This document shows, one piece after another, positions 22,879 to 30,600 of a DNA stretch of 30,600 bases. Location of the stretch: IMG/VR virus record IMGVR_UViG_3300032116_000918, positions 1 to 30,600 of that record; one strand, 5' to 3'. The DNA comes from a virus. Under the pieces are notes generated by a model. That model was not told the origin of the DNA. It saw nothing but the letters and a program-made list of their open reading frames with translations, and ran no database searches. Within the stretch, counting starts at the first letter, position 1. Every line of letters starts with the position of its first letter. The position numbers and the translations under genes are program-made.

Positions 22879-22904
22879 GTAGCCCCTGGGCAACTGGGGG
22901 CTAC
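22879..22904 (+). terminator. Hairpin after the capsid gene
   Basis: GTAGCCCC (22879-22886) with GGGGCTAC (22897-22904): 8 bp, 10-nt loop, 15 nt after the capsid stop. No U-run follows, and the next ribosome site, TAGGAG, begins about 9 nt later. A partial terminator or a 3'-end stabiliser of capsid mRNA is likely. Confidence 0.6.
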
Positions 22905-22924
22905 AACACTAATAGGAGTTTAAA

Positions 22925-23182
22925 TTGCCAATATTTTTTCCACCCACAGTTGAAGAAGGACCAGCAGGTTTTGGTTTATTCTATCGTTACAAGTTGACTC
23001 GTGGTATTAGTGTTTTAAAAATTGGTTCTACTTATAAAAAGTTTAGAGTTCCTACTACTACTCAAATTGAAGCAGCATCTGAATACTATGCAGGAGGACA
23101 TGAGTATGAAGTTACAGAAAATCAAAAGACTGCACTCATTGCTGCTGGCATCGGCATTACTGAAAGTAATTTCCAAGGATGA
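22925..23182 (+). CDS. Small post-capsid protein, actinophage-type
   Basis: 85 aa, TTG start with TAGGAG 6-7 nt upstream. Reads FFPPTVEEGPAGFGLFYRYKLTRGISVLKIGSTYKKFRVPTTTQIEAASEYYAGGHEYEV and ends with a helix. The 'RG.SVLK.G..Y....P....I..A...Y.GG.EYEV' layout recurs just after capsid genes in actinobacteriophages; function unestablished, probably structural or head-completion. Its TGA overlaps the next ATG (ATGA). Confidence 0.76.
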   Translation: MPIFFPPTVEEGPAGFGLFYRYKLTRGISVLKIGSTYKKFRVPTTTQIEAASEYYAGGHEYEVTENQKTALIAAGIGITESNFQG

Positions 23183-23472
23183 TAGAGAACATTCTGGTCG
23201 CAGGTGCGACTGCATCAGCGATTGCTTCTGTATTTTTTGTGATTGCCCCAACAGTTCGAAAGACTCGTTCTATGATGGATTGGTTGGAAAAGTTTCGCCG
23301 CGATTGGGAAGGCGAGCCTGGTGGTCCAGGTAGAGACCCTGTTCCAGGTGTGATGGAAAGACTTAACAGACTTGACGGTGAGTTAAGTAATAATGGTGGC
23401 ACTTCTTTGAAGGATGCTATTTATAGAATTGAAAAATATTTGGGGACATCAAATGAGTTTACACAGAATTAG
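23179..23472 (+). CDS. Small membrane protein (holin-like position)
   Basis: 97 aa. Residues 5-25 (ILVAGATASAIASVFFVIAPTV) form one transmembrane helix, followed by a basic stretch (RKTRSMMDWLEKFRRDW) and a cytosolic part with GVMERLNRLDGELSNNGGTSLKDAIYRIE. The 'R.G..ERL..ID.EL..NGG.SLKD' tail is characteristic of a membrane-protein family of actinophages (DUF2746-like). A holin or membrane accessory is possible; one helix makes a classical holin unproven. ATGA-coupled to the preceding gene. Confidence 0.73.
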   Translation: MIENILVAGATASAIASVFFVIAPTVRKTRSMMDWLEKFRRDWEGEPGGPGRDPVPGVMERLNRLDGELSNNGGTSLKDAIYRIEKYLGTSNEFTQN

Positions 23473-23704
23473 AACCCATCCTGAATATGTTGATGGATGT
23501 TTTGGTTGTAAGGCTTCAACAATGAATTTAAATCCAGGTGAGGCTTCCACAAGGCTAACAATGTCAGCCAAGAAGTGGGATAATGAACTTGCGTTGTATC
23601 GTTCGGCTAGGGCTCAGGGTATTCAACCTGATACTACTAAGACGAAAGATATACGTAGGGCAATAGATATATCAAATAAAACAGGAATAGCATACGGAGC
23701 ATAA
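23453..23704 (+). CDS. Conserved actinophage protein with CxxC (GCFGCKAS)
   Basis: 83 aa from ATG 23453 with GGGGA 7 nt upstream, overlapping the membrane-protein gene by 20 nt; an in-frame ATG at 23414 only adds residues from the overlap. It reads HPEYVDGCFGCKASTMNLNPGEA, then KKWDNELALYRSARAQGIQPDTTKTKDIRRAIDISNKTGIAYGA. The 'C.GCKA' start and 'ARAQGIQPxTT' end are a recurring phage family of unknown role. One Cys pair only, so metal binding would need a partner. Confidence 0.76.
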   Translation: MSLHRIRTHPEYVDGCFGCKASTMNLNPGEASTRLTMSAKKWDNELALYRSARAQGIQPDTTKTKDIRRAIDISNKTGIAYGA

Positions 23705-23705
23705 T

Positions 23706-23816
23706 ATGATGTACGGAAAAAAAATGCCTAAGGGCAAGAAGATGATGGATATGAAGAAAGCCGATATGAAGAAAAAGAATATGGCTAAGATGAAAAAAAT
23801 GGGTAAGAAAAAATAA
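23706..23816 (+). CDS. 36-aa lysine/methionine-rich micro-protein
   Basis: Reads MMYGKKMPKGKKMMDMKKAD, then MKKKNMAKMKKMGKKK. About 15 lysines and 10 methionines in 36 residues; highly basic, no fold expected. Placed exactly between the preceding stop and the TAATG start of the next small gene, which is the main evidence for it. Possibly a DNA-condensing or nucleic-acid-binding virion peptide (inference). Confidence 0.6.
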   Translation: MMYGKKMPKGKKMMDMKKADMKKKNMAKMKKMGKKK

Positions 23817-23992
23817 TGAAGGCTAAAAAAGGTATGGGTTTTAAGGCTGCCCAAAAAGGTATTGCTAAGAAACAAGGTGTGAGTATGAAATCTGCTGGCG
23901 CAATTCTTGCTGCTGGTGCACGTAAGGCTTCACCTGCTGCTAAAAAAGCAAACCCTAATTTAAAGAAAGTTAAAGGAAAGAAGAAAAAATAA
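23816..23992 (+). CDS. 58-aa basic alanine/lysine-rich protein
   Basis: Reads MKAKKGMGFKAAQKGIAKKQ, then GVSMKSAGAILAAGARKASP, ending AAKKANPNLKKVKGKKKK. Composition resembles histone-like tails: Lys/Ala/Gly. The ATG overlaps the preceding TAA and its TAA overlaps the next ATG. Middle segment SMKSAGAILAAGARKAS could form one helix. Probably binds DNA or the capsid interior (inference only). Confidence 0.62.
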   Translation: MKAKKGMGFKAAQKGIAKKQGVSMKSAGAILAAGARKASPAAKKANPNLKKVKGKKKK

Positions 23993-24150
23993 TGTGTGCA
24001 ACTTGTGGATGTAATTATACTAAGTACAATCATGGTACTCAGGGAATGCAAGTTCCTATGATGCCTAATGGTATTAATCCTATGCCGTTACAAAATGGTG
24101 TGCCTAAGTCTCCTGCATCAAAAGCAACACCTAAGAAACCAAAGAAGTAA
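23992..24150 (+). CDS. 52-aa protein with N-terminal CxxCxC
   Basis: Begins MCATCGCNYTKYNHG (C2, C5, C7, H14), a compact metal-binding candidate, then a Met/Pro/Gly-rich stretch (QGMQVPMMPNGINPMPLQNG) and a basic end (SKATPKKPKK). Overlaps the preceding stop (TAATG). It shares the Lys/Pro-rich tail style with its neighbours. Function unknown. Confidence 0.62.
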   Translation: MCATCGCNYTKYNHGTQGMQVPMMPNGINPMPLQNGVPKSPASKATPKKPKK

Positions 24151-24152
24151 TT

Positions 24153-24416
24153 ATGAAGCCAAAGGACTCACGTTTAAAACGTGCTGGAGTCTCTGGCTAT
24201 AACAAGCCAAAGCGGACCCCTAGCCATCCTACTAAGTCACACGTTGTTGTTGCTAAGTCTGGTTCACAGGTTAAGACAATCCGCTTTGGACAACAAGGTG
24301 TTACTGGGGACAGGAAACCTACAGCACGTCAAAAATCTTTTAAAGCACGTCACGCAAAAAATATTGCTAAAGGTAAGATGAGTGCCGCATATTGGGCAGA
24401 CAAGGTTAAGTGGTGA
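24153..24416 (+). CDS. Basic 87-aa protein resembling DUF6321-type phage proteins
   Basis: Reads GVSGYNKPKRTPSHPTKSHVVVAK, KTIRFGQQGVTG, KSFKARHAKNIAKGKMSAAYWADKVKW. This 'GYNKPKRTPSHPTKSHVV.A..G..VK.IRFGQQG......R..FKARH.KNI.KGK.S.AYWA..VKW' pattern recurs in phages and some large DNA viruses, and I recall it as DUF6321; no function is known to me. Strongly basic, in the Lys-rich cassette. Its TGA overlaps the GTG start of the next gene (GTGA). Confidence 0.78.
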   Translation: MKPKDSRLKRAGVSGYNKPKRTPSHPTKSHVVVAKSGSQVKTIRFGQQGVTGDRKPTARQKSFKARHAKNIAKGKMSAAYWADKVKW

Positions 24417-24571
24417 AACAAAAAGCGTTTTGGGATAAGAAGAACCCTAAGAAAACTTCTAAGAAATTAACACCTGCTCAGATTAAAAGTGCTAAGGCTC
24501 GTGCTAAGGCTGCAGGAAGAAAATACCCTAACCTGGTTGATAATGCTGCTGTGGCAAGAAAGAAGAAATAA
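24413..24571 (+). CDS. 52-aa basic protein with 'RKYPNLVDNAAVA' end
   Basis: GTG start at GTGA with the preceding stop. Reads MKQKAFWDKKNPKKTSKKLT, then PAQIKSAKARAKAAGRKYPN and LVDNAAVARKKK. The 'KSAKARAKAAGR.YPN.VDN..A' segment looks like a small helix-turn-helix-like basic module that recurs beside DUF6321-type genes. About one third Lys/Arg. TAATG overlap with the next gene. Unknown function; DNA binding is a reasonable guess. Confidence 0.65.
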   Translation: MKQKAFWDKKNPKKTSKKLTPAQIKSAKARAKAAGRKYPNLVDNAAVARKKK

Positions 24572-24918
24572 TGGCTGGTAGATACAATATGGTCTGTGAC
24601 CAGGGTGCTACCTTCAGTTTAACTTTCACAATTAAAACTGATGGTGTTGCTTGGAATTTAGTTGGCAACTATACAGCCAAAATGCAGGTTCGTTCTTTTC
24701 TTAATGCTAATACTGTTCTTATTGAATTAACTACTGCTAATAGTAGAATATCTTTCTCAGCAGGTGGTACTGTAACTTTATCTTTAACAGCAGCAAACAC
24801 TACAGATTTACCTACTGGTCGTCATACTTATGATTTAGAATTAACTCAAACCTCTAACAGTGTTGTCACTAGGGTTCTTGAAGGAAAATTTGTTGTCAGA
24901 GGAGAGGTCACTCGCTAA
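24571..24918 (+). CDS. Beta-rich tail/fibre-attachment protein
   Basis: 115 aa. Reads 'NMVCDQGATFSLTFTIKTDGVAWNLVGNYTAKMQVRSF', 'ISFSAGGTVTLSLTAANTTDLPTGRHTYDLELTQ' and 'RVLEGKFVVRGEVTR'. This alternation and the ending 'G.F.V..EVTR' are common in a phage protein family found just before fibre genes, probably a small Ig-like or baseplate/fibre adaptor domain. It overlaps the previous gene (TAATG) and is followed without a gap by the collagen-like gene. The precise partner is not known. Confidence 0.72.
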   Translation: MAGRYNMVCDQGATFSLTFTIKTDGVAWNLVGNYTAKMQVRSFLNANTVLIELTTANSRISFSAGGTVTLSLTAANTTDLPTGRHTYDLELTQTSNSVVTRVLEGKFVVRGEVTR

Positions 24919-25968
<1,050 letters not shown>

Positions 25969-26136
25969 ATGGCTGGTTTGTTAAAATATTATGATAGTAA
26001 TTCTTCTACTTGGGTTCCTATTCTTGCAGGTCCTACAGGACCATCAGGTCCCACAGGAAGTACTGGACCTACAGGCTCTACTGGCACACAAGGTAACCCA
26101 GAGTTTAGTCACACTTTACTATTAGGCGGAATGTAA
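25969..26136 (+). CDS. 55-aa mini collagen-like protein
   Basis: Reads MAGLLKYYDSNSSTWVPILA, then [20 protein letters not shown] and QGNPEFSHTLLLGGM. A short head, about seven G-X-Y units and the same C-terminal style (LLLGGM) as the larger fibre protein (PMLFGGM). Directly follows it (TAA then ATG). A genuine short fibre component or a remnant left by repeat contraction; the intact head and tail favour a real gene. Confidence 0.72.
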   Translation: MAGLLKYYDSNSSTWVPILAGPTGPSGPTGSTGPTGSTGTQGNPEFSHTLLLGGM

Positions 26137-26158
26137 CAAAAAACATATTGGGGGCGAT

Positions 26159-27220
26159 ATGAAAATAGCAGTGTACGCAATTGCTTTAAATGAAGAAAAA
26201 CACGTTATGCGCTGGTTGGAAGCAACTAAAGATGCTGACGTAAGACTGGTTGCTGATACTGGTTCAACAGATAAAACAGTTCAGATGCTACAAGGGGCAC
26301 CTAATGTTATCGTTCATCAAATATCGGTTCAACCGTTTAGGTTTGATGATGCGCGTAACGCTGCTCTTGCTTTGTTACCTGCTGATGTTGATATGTGTCT
26401 TTCCTTGGATATGGATGAGATTCCGCAAGATGGATTCTTTGATGTTGTAAGACAGAAATGGACACCTGATGTTAACCGTATTTGGTTAACTTGGGAAACA
26501 GGATATGAATGGCAAAACAATAATCGTTTCCATTCAAGGCACGGTTACCGTTGGGTTAAACCTTGCCACGAGGTCACAGAATATTATGGTGACTTTTTTG
26601 GTGGCGAAGAGAAAAGTATTACTTTAAATTTAACTGTTAAACATAGACCTGATGATTCTAAATCAAGGTCACAGTATCTTCCTATGTTGAAGATGGCTGT
26701 TGCTGAAACACCTAACGATGCAAGAATGTGGGCTTACCTTACTAGGGAATATTATTTCCACCAAAAGTGGAGAGAAACTATTGAGTCTGCTGAAGAGATG
26801 CTTAAAGCAGGTGGCTGGTATATAGAACGTTCTGCTTCTTGTAGGGCTGCAGGTGAAGCCTTTATGCATCTTAATAATAAAGAAATGGCTAGGGACTGGT
26901 TTGTTAAAAGTGTTAAGGAAGCACCCGACCAACTTGAGGCTTGGTTCTCTTTAGCCCAGTTTAATTACCAAGTACAAAACTGGCAAGGATGCTGGGACTC
27001 AGCAATAAAGGTTAATACTTTAACTAAGGAAAAACATTATCTTATTATTGATGATGTTTGGAATTGGAAATGTTTTGATTTACTAGCCATCGCTGGTTGG
27101 TATCTTGGTAAAAAAGATGAAGCAATTGAATATGCACAAAAAGCAATACAAGCAAATCCTAGTGAACAAAGATTGATAGATAATTTAGAATGGATGCAAA
27201 AGAATAATGCCAACGTTTAA
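26159..27220 (+). CDS. Family 2 glycosyltransferase with C-terminal TPR-like repeats
   Basis: 353 aa. GT-A domain: KIAVYAIALNEEKHVMRWLE, VADTGSTDKTV (32-41, nucleotide-sugar binding) and the DxD metal motif D84-M-D86 in LSLDMDEIP. After about residue 190 the chain turns into helical pairs (ESAEEMLKAGGWY, ARDWFVKSVKEAPDQLEAWFSLAQ, EAIEYAQKAIQANPSEQ) typical of TPRs. It transfers a sugar from an activated donor; the acceptor is unknown. GGGGG lies about 5 nt before the ATG. Sitting between fibre and tail genes, it may decorate virion proteins, or modify DNA or host glycans. Its end overlaps the next gene by 14 nt. Confidence 0.85.
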   Translation: MKIAVYAIALNEEKHVMRWLEATKDADVRLVADTGSTDKTVQMLQGAPNVIVHQISVQPFRFDDARNAALALLPADVDMCLSLDMDEIPQDGFFDVVRQKWTPDVNRIWLTWETGYEWQNNNRFHSRHGYRWVKPCHEVTEYYGDFFGGEEKSITLNLTVKHRPDDSKSRSQYLPMLKMAVAETPNDARMWAYLTREYYFHQKWRETIESAEEMLKAGGWYIERSASCRAAGEAFMHLNNKEMARDWFVKSVKEAPDQLEAWFSLAQFNYQVQNWQGCWDSAIKVNTLTKEKHYLIIDDVWNWKCFDLLAIAGWYLGKKDEAIEYAQKAIQANPSEQRLIDNLEWMQKNNANV

Positions 27221-28100
27221 AGAACTGGTTGATGAGGTAGCGTTAAACCTTCAAGGTTTTACTTTACGTCAAGACAGGTCAACACATTTAACTGCTAATG
27301 TGACCTCAACTGCTACAAGTATGACTCTTTCATCAGCAGATAATGTTGCTAAAGGTATTATCCAAATTGATGATGAACTTATTTGGGTTGACTCATACAA
27401 TAAAACAACAGGTGTTATAACTATTCCACCTTATGGTAGAGGATATTTGGGTACAACAAAGTCTTCCCACACTTCTGGCACACAGGTTATTATTAAACCA
27501 ACTTATCCTAGAAATAATATTAAGAAAGCAATTAACGATACTGTTCGTGCTGTTGGTGATACTTTGTTTGGTACTGGCACATACACTTTTGATTACACAC
27601 CTGCGCAAATAACTTATGCTTTACCTGATGATGTTGAAAGAGTTTTGGCTGTTTCTTGGCAATCAATTGGACCAACTGAGGAATGGTATCCTGTTAGGTC
27701 TTGGCGTATTGACCCAATGGCTAACACCACAGAATTTAATTCAAACATTTCTTTATCAATTTATGACACCATTGTTCCAGGAAGAACAGTGCAAGTGTTT
27801 TACACAACTAACCCTGATACTTTTGAAATAGACCAAGACGATTATGAGGATGTTACTGGGTTGCCTTTGTCTTGTAAAGATGTGATTGTTTACGGTGCAG
27901 CATATCGTATGGCTTCAATGATTGACCCTGGTCGTTTAACTTTGACAGCACCAGAGGCTGATATTCAATCAAATAAAATTCCTCTTAATGCTGGTACTAA
28001 TGCTGCAAGATATTTGCTTGCCTTGTACACACAAAGACTTGATGAAGAGTCAAGGAAGTTAAGAGACCGTTACCCAATTCGTGTTCACTACACAAGATAA
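27207..28100 (+). CDS. Probable tail/head-tail adaptor protein
   Basis: 297 aa. N-terminal segment FKELVDEVALNLQGF, then a beta-rich part with 'IIQIDDELIWVDSYNKTTGVITIPPYGRGYLGTT' and 'TQVIIKPTYPRNNIKKAINDTVRAVGDTLFG', a pattern of phage proteins that couple a small Ig-like 'GRG..GT...H..G' module to a connector helix ('P..PR..I..AIND'). The C-terminal half has 'YGAAYRMASMIDPGR' and ends with a helix rich in Arg/Lys. Likely an adaptor or tail-tube-like component of a short tail (inference); no closer name is claimed. Confidence 0.72.
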   Translation: MPTFKELVDEVALNLQGFTLRQDRSTHLTANVTSTATSMTLSSADNVAKGIIQIDDELIWVDSYNKTTGVITIPPYGRGYLGTTKSSHTSGTQVIIKPTYPRNNIKKAINDTVRAVGDTLFGTGTYTFDYTPAQITYALPDDVERVLAVSWQSIGPTEEWYPVRSWRIDPMANTTEFNSNISLSIYDTIVPGRTVQVFYTTNPDTFEIDQDDYEDVTGLPLSCKDVIVYGAAYRMASMIDPGRLTLTAPEADIQSNKIPLNAGTNAARYLLALYTQRLDEESRKLRDRYPIRVHYTR

Positions 28101-28113
28101 GGAAATAAACTAG

Positions 28114-28611
28114 ATGGCAGCAAGGAATTATACATCTACATTAGATGCTAAATCATTGGCTTTAACAATGAACGCATCTGTTACTACTATGCAGTTAAAC
28201 AATTTAACTGGTATTCCATCGTATCCTTTTACAATGGTCATTGAACCTGATACTGCCAACGAAGAAATTGTTACTGTTACTGGTTTATCTTCTGGTACAA
28301 CAGTAACTGTTGCTCGTGCTCAAGATGGCACTATTGGGGTAAGTCACGATTCTGGTTCTGAAGTTCGTCATATGATTACTGCTCGCGATTTACAGGAGCC
28401 ACAGAATCATATTGCTGCTTCTACTGGAGTTCACGGTGTTACTGGTGCTGTGGTTGGTACAACTGATACACAGACTTTAACAAACAAAACTATTAGTGGT
28501 GGTTCGGTAACTGGTGCAACTGTTACTAATACTACTATTGATTATGATAATAATACAATCACCAATTTCCCTGGTGACCAAGTTTCATCCCTAATGTTAA
28601 TGGGAGGATAA
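28114..28611 (+). CDS. Tail fibre/spike-associated protein
   Basis: 165 aa, with AAGGA about 10 nt before ATG. Beta-rich 'PFTMVIEPDTANEEIVTVTGLSSGTTVTVARAQDGT', then 'HSAGS.VRHMITARDLQEPQNHIAASTGVHGVTGAVVGTTDTQTLTNKTISGG' style text, which is very common at the ends of actinophage minor tail or fibre proteins. Ends SSLMLMGG, similar to the C-termini of the two collagen-like proteins upstream. Probably binds other fibre parts. Confidence 0.76.
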   Translation: MAARNYTSTLDAKSLALTMNASVTTMQLNNLTGIPSYPFTMVIEPDTANEEIVTVTGLSSGTTVTVARAQDGTIGVSHDSGSEVRHMITARDLQEPQNHIAASTGVHGVTGAVVGTTDTQTLTNKTISGGSVTGATVTNTTIDYDNNTITNFPGDQVSSLMLMGG

Positions 28612-28619
28612 GGAAAAAA

Positions 28620-28952
28620 ATGGCAACAGTATACAAAGTGCTAGGGCAATCTGCTCCTAGTGCAACAACAGCAACAAACGCATACACAGTACCTTCTTTA
28701 AAATACGCAGTAGTTTCAACTATTACTGTAGCAAATCGTGGTACTGCTTCTGCAACATATCGTATTTCCATTAGACCTAATGGGGATGCTCAGGCTAATC
28801 AGCATTATATTGCTTATGATGCTTCGGTTCCTGGTAACGATACTATCGCTTTAACACTTGGATTAACTGCTGATGCAGCAGACGTATTTACTGTCTATGC
28901 TTCAAATGCAGATTTGTCTTTTGGTGTTTTTGGAAGCGAGATAGACGCATAA
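28620..28952 (+). CDS. Small beta-rich virion protein
   Basis: 110 aa. Reads 'YKVLGQSAPSATTATNAYTVPSLKYAVVSTITVANRGTASATYRISIRP' and 'YDASVPGNDTIALTLGLTADAADVFTVYAS', a beta-sandwich pattern common in small tail/head decoration proteins of phages. GGA and A-rich sequence precede the ATG. Placed between fibre proteins, so a decoration or fibre accessory is likely; no family name claimed. Confidence 0.7.
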   Translation: MATVYKVLGQSAPSATTATNAYTVPSLKYAVVSTITVANRGTASATYRISIRPNGDAQANQHYIAYDASVPGNDTIALTLGLTADAADVFTVYASNADLSFGVFGSEIDA

Positions 28953-28954
28953 TT

Positions 28955-29848
28955 ATGGCAATCAGACGATTTTTATCTTCAAATATTACAGACGGCATTA
29001 AGTATAATAGGTCGTCTGATGCTGTACCTGCTACTGGTGGGACTATTACTTATAAGAATGGTTACTATATTCATACTTTTTTAAGTGATGGTACTTTTAA
29101 GGCTAACAAAAATTTAAATGTTGAGTACCTTGTTGTTGCAGGTGGTGGTGGTTCAGGTCGTGGCACTGGTGGCACAGGTGGTAATGGTGGTGGTGGTGCA
29201 GGTGGACTTCGTTGTACAACTACTGCAACTGGTGGTGGTGGAAGTTTAGAAACACCTTTATCTTTAACTGCTGGAAATTCTTACACAGTAACTATTGGCG
29301 CAGGTGGTGCAGGTCAATCAGGTTCTACTGGTAAAGGCGCAAATGGTGCTAACTCTGTTTTTTCAACTATTACTTCTACTGGTGGTGGTGGTGGTGCTGC
29401 TGGAACAAGTGGTTTTAATGTGGGAGTTTTAGGTGGTGCAGGTGGTGGTGGTGCAGGTGGTGCTAATGGTGGTTCGGGAACGGCTAATCAAGGTTTTGCA
29501 GGTGGTTCAGCAAGTGGTCAAACTGGTGGTGCAGGTGGTGGTGGTGCTGGCGTTGCTGGTAGTAATGCTGCTAGTGGACAAGGTGGTAATGGCGGTAATG
29601 GTGTAGCAACAACTATTTCTGGTTCATCTACTTTTTATGCTGGTGGTGGTGGCGGTGCAGATAACAGCAACACTCCTGGTGGTACAGGTGGTTCTGGCGG
29701 TGGTGGTGCAGGTTGTGTAAATGGTGAATCAACTTCTGGAACTCCTGGAACTATTAATACTGGTGGTGGTGCTGGTGCATCTGGATATTTGAGTGTTAAT
29801 GGTGTCGCTGGTGGTTCTGGAATAGTTATAGTGAGGTATTTAGCATAA
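28955..29848 (+). CDS. Glycine-rich fibre/adhesin-like protein, copy 1
   Basis: 297 aa. Head of about 55 residues (FLSSNITDGIKYN..., GTITYKNGYYIHTFLSDGTF), then YLVVAGGGGSG and a long Gly-rich body (about 62-280; GGTGGNGGGGAGG, TSTGGGGGAAGTSG) and a C-terminal SGIVIVRYLA strand. The 'YLVVAGGGG...TVTIGAGG...GSGIVIVRY' frame is the glycine-rich domain of phage tail and adhesin proteins, where Gly loops form polyglycine-II-like bundles that can bind receptors (a known architecture in T-even adhesins; the fold here is inferred). A paralogue follows. Confidence 0.82.
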   Translation: MAIRRFLSSNITDGIKYNRSSDAVPATGGTITYKNGYYIHTFLSDGTFKANKNLNVEYLVVAGGGGSGRGTGGTGGNGGGGAGGLRCTTTATGGGGSLETPLSLTAGNSYTVTIGAGGAGQSGSTGKGANGANSVFSTITSTGGGGGAAGTSGFNVGVLGGAGGGGAGGANGGSGTANQGFAGGSASGQTGGAGGGGAGVAGSNAASGQGGNGGNGVATTISGSSTFYAGGGGGADNSNTPGGTGGSGGGGAGCVNGESTSGTPGTINTGGGAGASGYLSVNGVAGGSGIVIVRYLA

Positions 29849-29868
29849 TGAAAAGAGAAACAAACTAA
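29848..29868 (+). CDS. Possible 6-codon linker ORF (MKRETN)
   Basis: ATG overlaps the TAA of copy 1 and its own TAA overlaps the ATG of copy 2 (TAATG at both ends). It could pass ribosomes from one glycine-rich gene to the next, as no strong ribosome site precedes copy 2. A chance arrangement is quite possible. Confidence 0.25.
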   Translation: MKRETN

Positions 29869-30600
29869 TGGCTTTTAGACGACTCGGTGGCTCAACCCTT
29901 ACTGGTAAAAAATATAATTCAACAGCAGTTGATGCACAATACTTTTCTGTAACAGGTGGCACATTAAATAATTTAGGTAAATCCAGAGTTTACACTTTTA
30001 CTTCTGATGGAACTTTAGCAATTACTGCGGCAACTAAGGCAACAGGTTTTGCTCGTTATGCTGACAGTGCAAGAAATATTGATTACCTTGTTGTTGCAGG
30101 TGGCGCAGCAGGTGGTGGTCGTTATTATGCTGGTGGTGGTGGTTCAGGTGGGGCAAGATGCACAGTTGATGCAACAGGTGGTGGTGGAGCACTTGAAACA
30201 TCTTTACCTTTTAATGCACAAAGTTTTACAGTAACAATTGGTGGTGGTGGTGCTGGTGTAGCACAAAACACAAGAGGAACTAATGGTACAAATTCTGTTT
30301 TTGGTTCTATAACTTCCACTGGCGGCGGTGGTGGCGGTTCTTTTAGTACCCCCAGTTCAGGTAGCGCAGGTGGTTCTGGCGGTGGCAGTAGTTATAAAGC
30401 AGGTGCAGCAGGTGCTGGTACTGCTAACCAAGGTTTTGCTGGTGGAGTAGGTCAAGAAGTTACTCGCTCAACTGGTGGTGGCGGTGGTGGTGCGGGGGCT
30501 GTTGGCGCTAACGGAAACACAACTAGTGGCGGTGCTGGTGGTGCTGGTATAACCACAACTATTTCTGGAACATCAACAACTTATGCTGGTGGCGGTGGCG
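29868..30600 (+). CDS. Glycine-rich fibre/adhesin-like protein, copy 2, cut at the right edge
   Basis: 244 codons are visible with no stop. The head MAFRRLGGSTLTGKKYNSTA is followed by VYTFTSDGTLAIT, then YLVVAGGAAGGG and a Gly-rich body, similar in order to copy 1 (RRF/RRL start, TF.SDGT, YLVVAGG, CT..ATGGGG.LET.L, TVTIG.GGAG, NSVF..ITSTGGGGG, ANQGFAGG). So the two genes are paralogues, probably parts or alternates of one receptor-binding apparatus. Weak ribosome site (AGAG) only. Confidence 0.8.
   Translation, partial: MAFRRLGGSTLTGKKYNSTAVDAQYFSVTGGTLNNLGKSRVYTFTSDGTLAITAATKATGFARYADSARNIDYLVVAGGAAGGGRYYAGGGGSGGARCTVDATGGGGALETSLPFNAQSFTVTIGGGGAGVAQNTRGTNGTNSVFGSITSTGGGGGGSFSTPSSGSAGGSGGGSSYKAGAAGAGTANQGFAGGVGQEVTRSTGGGGGGAGAVGANGNTTSGGAGGAGITTTISGTSTTYAGGGG

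Overview
The window is part of a tailed double-stranded DNA bacteriophage genome. It has two divergent arms: leftward replication and accessory genes (1-7669) and rightward packaging and virion genes (8559-30600). They are separated by about 0.9 kb of non-coding DNA. Coding DNA is AT-rich (hand counts near 40% G+C). Several families resemble those of actinobacteriophages: a GP88-like protein, a DUF932/TIGR03299 protein, a Cas4/RecB-like exonuclease, and small post-capsid proteins. An AT-rich phage of this kind would suit low-GC freshwater Actinomycetota, but the host is an inference. The short-tail (podovirus-like) reading is also an inference: the window shows a giant virion protein, a lytic transglycosylase and a LysM protein, and no tape measure, sheath or tail tube.

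Leftward arm, in order of transcription: a 123-aa unknown protein; hairpins; a chain of eleven tiny genes (36-122 aa), many with CxxC pairs, mostly joined by ATGA, TGATG or short overlaps; a structured leader; a DUF932 protein; a two-start zinc-finger/coiled-coil gene; a GP88-like protein; a Cas4-like nuclease split into two overlapping ORFs; an unknown protein with a Cys/His cluster; a DnaB/RecA-like ATPase; and a single-stranded DNA binding protein running off the left edge. The last five or six form a DNA replication/recombination module.

Central region (7670-8558): no credible protein gene. 7675-8313 is clearly richer in G+C than its flanks (52-58% in the 60-base blocks counted) and densely self-complementary. 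It contains a hairpin of roughly 230 nt with about 78 base pairs, and a perfect 10-bp long-range helix enclosing further hairpins. I read it as a candidate large structured RNA or very long leader, and the most unusual element here. A strand-asymmetric T/G-rich segment, two hairpins and an operator-like dyad follow, up to the terminase start.

Rightward arm: large terminase, portal, small linker protein, a 1681-aa virion protein, a 387-aa unknown, a transglycosylase, a LysM protein, scaffold, N4-gp56-like major capsid protein, and a hairpin. Then come small connector or membrane proteins, five tiny genes in series (four strongly lysine-rich, one Cys-containing), a collagen-like fibre gene with a mini-partner, a glycosyltransferase with TPR-like tail, tail/adaptor proteins and two paralogous glycine-rich fibre proteins, the second cut by the right edge. 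Almost all genes abut or overlap by a few bases, implying long co-translated operons. No integrase, tRNA, IS element or CRISPR array was found.
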